A stretch of 8,950 bases of DNA from Desulfonatronospira sp. (GTDB lineage: Bacteria > Desulfobacterota > Desulfovibrionia > Desulfovibrionales > Desulfonatronovibrionaceae): assembly GCA_003563255.1 (NCBI GenBank), contig PWSL01000077.1, forward strand, positions 1 to 8,950, in the 5' to 3' direction. Under the pieces are notes generated by a model that ran no database searches, was not told where the DNA came from, and saw only the letters and a program-made list of their open reading frames with translations. This document shows, one piece after another, positions 6,101 through 8,950 of this stretch. Numbering within the stretch: the stretch's first letter is position 1; each line of letters begins with the position of its first letter. Made by a program: the position numbers and the translations under genes.

Positions 6101-6252
6101 ATATCACTACAGCGAAACTTATAAAACTTTACAACCTGTCAAAATTGGGGACAGGCACTTTTGCCGGTTGCTAATTTGCAAATGCTTCAAAAATTATGCG
6201 GCAAAAGAGCCAGTCCCCGGAGGTCAATAAATAAGTTTCGCTGTAGTGATAT
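6101..6252. repeat. 152-bp palindromic element B (REP/MITE-like)
   Basis: The outer arms 6101-6122 and 6231-6252 are perfect 22-bp reverse complements (starting ATATCACTACAGCG). The inner arms 6147-6166 (GGGGACAGGCACTTTTGCCG) and 6199-6218 match at 18 of 20 positions. The second reads GGGGACTGGCTC in reverse complement. A small ATTTGCAAAT palindrome lies in the loop. The inner core is that of element A at 4764, in opposite orientation. The outer arms differ from A apart from a shared TATC and AGCG at the same places. It lies immediately before the STAS operon and may insulate or modulate it. Confidence 0.82.
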
Positions 6253-6258
6253 AAAGCC

Positions 6259-6287
6259 TTGACAGAAACTTATGTTTGCACTACTAA
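6259..6287 (+). promoter_or_regulatory. Possible promoter of the STAS operon
   Basis: TTGACA (6259-6264) is a perfect -35 box. With a 17-bp spacer the -10 would be TACTAA (6282-6287), a poor match. The transcript would begin almost at the GGAGGG of the small ORF, leaving a very short leader. The box lies 6 bp after palindromic element B. Confidence 0.35.
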
Positions 6288-6302
6288 AAAAAGTGGAGGG
6301 AC

Positions 6303-6434
6303 ATGGAGACTCAGACAGGCTGGAACCTCGACCTTTGCTGCCACTGCTGCCACCGGGATGCCCCCGTGCTGTCCGAAGAATCAACCAAATCAGAAAGACG
6401 CAATGCTCTCTGGAGGAACAACCCATGCAGGTAA
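6303..6434 (+). CDS. 43-residue CCHCC small protein
   Basis: ATG 6303 is preceded by GGAGGG at 6295-6300, a good if closely spaced ribosome binding site. The product begins METQTGWNLDLCCHCCHRD, with Cys12, 13, 15, 16 and His14, 17 packed together, and ends in a polar, Arg-rich tail. Such a knot could bind zinc or another metal, or sense redox state. Its stop overlaps the STAS-kinase start by 10 nt, so the two are probably translationally coupled and may work together. It is too short for most gene callers and I do not recognise the family. The start signal and the overlap are the support. A non-coding overlap is the alternative. Confidence 0.55.
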   Translation: METQTGWNLDLCCHCCHRDAPVLSEESTKSERRNALWRNNPCR

Positions 6435-8797
6435 GTGTTACTTGCGAAAAGGATATTTTTATCCTGAGCCTGGAAGGCAGGCTGGACCACAAGGGTGCCT
6501 CGGACCTTGAAGACGCTTTAACGGCACTGCCGGGAGAGCCGAGTCATCTGATTCTGGACATGCAGGGCGTGGACTACCTCTCGAGCATGGGCATCCGCTC
6601 CCTTATTGCCTGGGAGAAAATTCTTAAAAAACGTTCCGGAGCGATCATTTTATGCGGGTTGCCCCCCGGGGGCGCTCAAATCCTGCGGGTTGCCGGTCTG
6701 CTTGATCTGTTCCGGACGGCCGGGAATCTGGACACGGCCCTGGGCCTTGTGTCCGGAGCCACGCGTCCGCAAGCCGGGGAATCCTTTGTCAGTAATGCTG
6801 TTTTCTACAGCATCGTCCATCACCCGGATCATGTCTCATGGCTCGACTGCTGGGGCTGCGAAGTATCCAAAGACCGGTCTTTGTTGCCGATCTCTCTGGA
6901 AGAACTGGGCATCAGCTTCGGCCTTTCCGGCCTGGGCGGCACTGCACAGGACGCTGAAACCGCCCTTGGTGCTTTTGTAGCCACTGGCGAGGCTGTCGCG
7001 GTTGTTCCTGCGGACAGCCGATTTCACCCGGACTGGATGCTGGGCCATGCTCCTTCAGAATCGGTTCTTTTCGTCAGGCGTGCCCTGTCTTTAACGGGTC
7101 AGCCTGCCTGCACCGTAGACGTCGCCCCGGATGCATCATCGAAGGAGCCTTTTTTCTTGCAGACCGCCCTGGAAGATATCTTTGCCCGCCTGCAAGACAC
7201 TTCTGCCGGGCCGGTTTCCTGGGCCGGCTTTGTTGCTGCCGGGCGCGGGGTTGACATATCCGGAAGATTCTACCGGGATGTCCAGGAAATGGACCGTGAT
7301 GTCCCTGCCGGAAAGTGCAGCTTCACTGACTGCCGTATCTTCGCCGCCGGGCTGCTTCATGTGGGGGCAGGGGAAGGTACAGGCCGGGAGGAGGCCTTTA
7401 GCAGGGATGTCCTGTCCCGATTTCTGCCTGGTGCTGACCTGTCAGAAAAGTTTGCTTCCAGGAGGATTTCCTGGGCTGCCAATGCCCTTGTTTTTGATTC
7501 CCTGGCCGTGGACGAGATCACAGCTCCTGATGAGATCAATCATTTGATCAGTCTGGATACCCTCGGCAGCGTATGCCGGCTTGAGCCTGATTCCCGGTGC
7601 GCATCTCTGAGGCTCTGGGTGTATCTGCCGAAAGCTGTTCGCACCGGCGAGGAAAAGAGACTGCGGATTGAAACGCGCGCCTGCAAGCCGCTCAGCCATG
7701 CAGGAGAAATCGTGGCCCGCAGGATATATAACGATTCCGCGCGCATGGTTTTGGAGCCCCTGGCCGGCGGGTTCAGCGCCGACACCTATCGTGTTCACAG
7801 CTATGACGCCCAGGGACGCGAACTACTGCCCACGGTCCTGAAGATCGGCGGCAAAGACTGGATCGACCGGGAAGTTTACGCCTATCACCAACATGTACAG
7901 AAATTCATTCTGAACAACAGCACGACCATCCTTGGCACCGCTGAACACGGCGACACGGCCGGCCTGCGCTACAATTTCCTGGGCATCACCGGCGCCGGCT
8001 GCAGACTGGAGATGCTCAGGGATCTTTATGCCGGCCTGCCCGAGCAGGATCTGCAATCCATTATTTACAGGGTTTTTACGAGTATTCTGAAACCATGGTA
8101 CGGACAGCCCAGATGGGACATCCTGCGCCCATACATGGATCACGATCCGCGCCGGCTGTTCATGAACATCTGTACTGATGCAGAGTCTTTCCTGGGCATT
8201 TCCTCAAGCAGGCAGACACTGGCCTGTCCCGCCCTGGGCAGGGACCTGCCCAACCCCTACAATTTCCTGGAACACGGCTATACCCGTCGGGCCGGGCAAA
8301 CCATGCGCTGGTATACGTCCATCATTCACGGCGACCTGAACCTGGCCAACATCCTCATGGACGACAACGACAACCTTTACGTTATTGATTTCTCGGAGAC
8401 GCGGCAGGGCAATATCGTCTCCGACCTGGCCAGGCTTGAAGTCATTGCCTGCCTAGGCATGAGCAGGATCAAAGACGAGACGGACCTGCGCCGCGTGGTA
8501 CATTTTGCGCAGGCCCTGGCCCAAAACGAGACCATTGATCACACGCCGGACTACGACTGTTCCCAGGATGATCCCCTGCTTGGCAAGGCTTACTCCCTGG
8601 TGCGGGTGCTGCGAAGCCTGGCCGGTAGAATGACAATTTTTGAGCATGATCCCGTTCCATACTACCTGGCCATGCTGGAATGGATCCTGCCCATGGTTTC
8701 CTACCGGGACATCACGGTCATCAGGAAGCAGGCCGCTGCGTACTGGGCCGCGATACTGGCCGAACGGATCATGGACCTTGAAAAACAGCCGGACTGA
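6425..8797 (+). CDS. STAS domain - unknown middle - phosphotransferase-like kinase fusion
   Basis: The 790-residue protein starts at ATG 6425. GGAGG (6412-6416) lies 8 nt upstream, and the STAS domain begins at once; the frame is open from 6272 but those extra 51 residues look non-coding. STAS covers about 1-108, with LDMQGVDYLSSMGIRSL at 44-60. The Ser-Ser-Met-Gly equals the phospho-acceptor turn of SpoIIAA-type anti-sigma antagonists. Residues about 115-435 form a region I do not recognise. The C-terminal half is an APH/choline-kinase-like fold: a Gly-rich loop AGGFSA (447-452), K473 and E483 as the Lys-Glu pair, HGDLNLANIL with D637 and N642, and IDFSET with D655. All catalytic positions are kept, so it is probably active. 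It may be a partner-switch regulator that carries its own kinase. It may belong to the Pfam TCAD9 group, but I am not certain. Confidence 0.85.
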   Translation: MQVSVTCEKDIFILSLEGRLDHKGASDLEDALTALPGEPSHLILDMQGVDYLSSMGIRSLIAWEKILKKRSGAIILCGLPPGGAQILRVAGLLDLFRTAGNLDTALGLVSGATRPQAGESFVSNAVFYSIVHHPDHVSWLDCWGCEVSKDRSLLPISLEELGISFGLSGLGGTAQDAETALGAFVATGEAVAVVPADSRFHPDWMLGHAPSESVLFVRRALSLTGQPACTVDVAPDASSKEPFFLQTALEDIFARLQDTSAGPVSWAGFVAAGRGVDISGRFYRDVQEMDRDVPAGKCSFTDCRIFAAGLLHVGAGEGTGREEAFSRDVLSRFLPGADLSEKFASRRISWAANALVFDSLAVDEITAPDEINHLISLDTLGSVCRLEPDSRCASLRLWVYLPKAVRTGEEKRLRIETRACKPLSHAGEIVARRIYNDSARMVLEPLAGGFSADTYRVHSYDAQGRELLPTVLKIGGKDWIDREVYAYHQHVQKFILNNSTTILGTAEHGDTAGLRYNFLGITGAGCRLEMLRDLYAGLPEQDLQSIIYRVFTSILKPWYGQPRWDILRPYMDHDPRRLFMNICTDAESFLGISSSRQTLACPALGRDLPNPYNFLEHGYTRRAGQTMRWYTSIIHGDLNLANILMDDNDNLYVIDFSETRQGNIVSDLARLEVIACLGMSRIKDETDLRRVVHFAQALAQNETIDHTPDYDCSQDDPLLGKAYSLVRVLRSLAGRMTIFEHDPVPYYLAMLEWILPMVSYRDITVIRKQAAAYWAAILAERIMDLEKQPD

Positions 8798-8893
8798 GGA
8801 GGCAGGATGTCTCCGGGCTTATAAGATGATGCGCCTTACAAAATGTCAGGAAATGAAGAATTCTGGAAAAAACCAATTACAGAAATGGAAAGA
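8798..8893 (+). other. 3' spacer of the STAS operon
   Basis: Right after the stop there is GGAGG and an ATG 6 nt later that opens only five codons. A 31-codon frame from ATG 8826 runs into the repeat at 8894. Neither looks like a true gene. No clear terminator hairpin is seen. Confidence 0.35.
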
Positions 8894-8950
8894 TAACCAT
8901 TCAGGGGGTCCTCGATGGTGACTAATGGCACAAGGCCAGGGGACTGTCCC
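8894..8950 (+). repeat. Dispersed repeat copy, cut by the window end
   Basis: TAACCATTCAGGG (8894-8906) matches 4324-4336, with weaker similarity continuing for about 25 bp. TGGCACAAGGCCAGGGGACTGTCCC (8926-8950) is an inverted copy of 1808-1832 at 23 of 25 positions. The two words occur apart elsewhere in the window but together here, so this is probably the fuller form of the unit. It continues past the window end. Confidence 0.6.

Noticed and set aside
6272..6424. 51-codon N-terminal extension of the STAS protein
   Set aside because: The extension has no domain character and overlaps the CCHCC ORF. GGAGG sits correctly before ATG 6425, where the STAS fold begins.
8640..8921. 93-codon plus-strand frame at the end of the STAS gene
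   Set aside because: It is a shifted frame over the kinase end, running into spacer and repeat.
1..8950. CRISPR array, tRNA or rRNA
   Set aside because: No regularly spaced direct repeats of CRISPR type were seen, and no cloverleaf or rRNA-like sequence was recognised. The repeats present are palindromic and dispersed.

Overview
The window looks like accessory chromosomal DNA of a Desulfobacterota sulfate reducer or close relative. The best clue is a Tat-exported, two-haem split-Soret cytochrome c / C_GCAxxG_C_C-type protein, a family typical of Desulfovibrio-like bacteria. Gene bodies are fairly GC-rich and the spacers AT-rich. The spacers carry several palindromic, REP-like repeats. No tRNA, rRNA, CRISPR array or transposase gene was seen.

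Layout. Positions 1-213 hold a 19-bp inverted repeat, an 11-bp hairpin and a short TTCCGTG repeat. Positions 214-1527 (-) encode an AAA+ ATPase of the DUF234 type. Positions 1528-1882 hold a decayed C-terminal piece of a Ser/Thr protein kinase and a GGGACAGTCCCC repeat. Positions 1883-3264 (+) form a tight cluster: two tiny ORFs overlapping by ATGA, then a T4 Rnl1-like RNA ligase. A LysR-type regulator lies convergent at 3315-4247 (-). Positions 4248-4926 are repeat-rich and hold a doubtful ORF cut into by a palindromic element. Positions 4927-5751 (-) encode the split-Soret-type protein. Positions 5752-6302 are a long spacer with promoter-like sites, an orphan ribosome binding site with an 8-codon ORF, and a second palindromic element. 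Positions 6303-8797 (+) encode a 43-residue CCHCC protein overlapping a 790-residue STAS / phosphotransferase-like fusion. The window ends in another repeat copy.

The main discovery is in the split-Soret-type gene. It is interrupted in frame by TGA at 5527-5529, exactly where the family has its first conserved Cys. The TGA is followed by a hairpin whose apical GGTCT sits 18 nt downstream, the same loop and spacing as in the E. coli fdhF SECIS element as I remember it. I therefore read one 274-residue selenoprotein with Sec75, not two broken ORFs.

Secondary points are the split antitoxin-like pair coupled to an RNA ligase, the small Cys/His protein coupled to the STAS-kinase fusion, and two long palindromic elements. 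Those elements share an inner core in opposite orientation but have different outer arms that are perfect within each copy.
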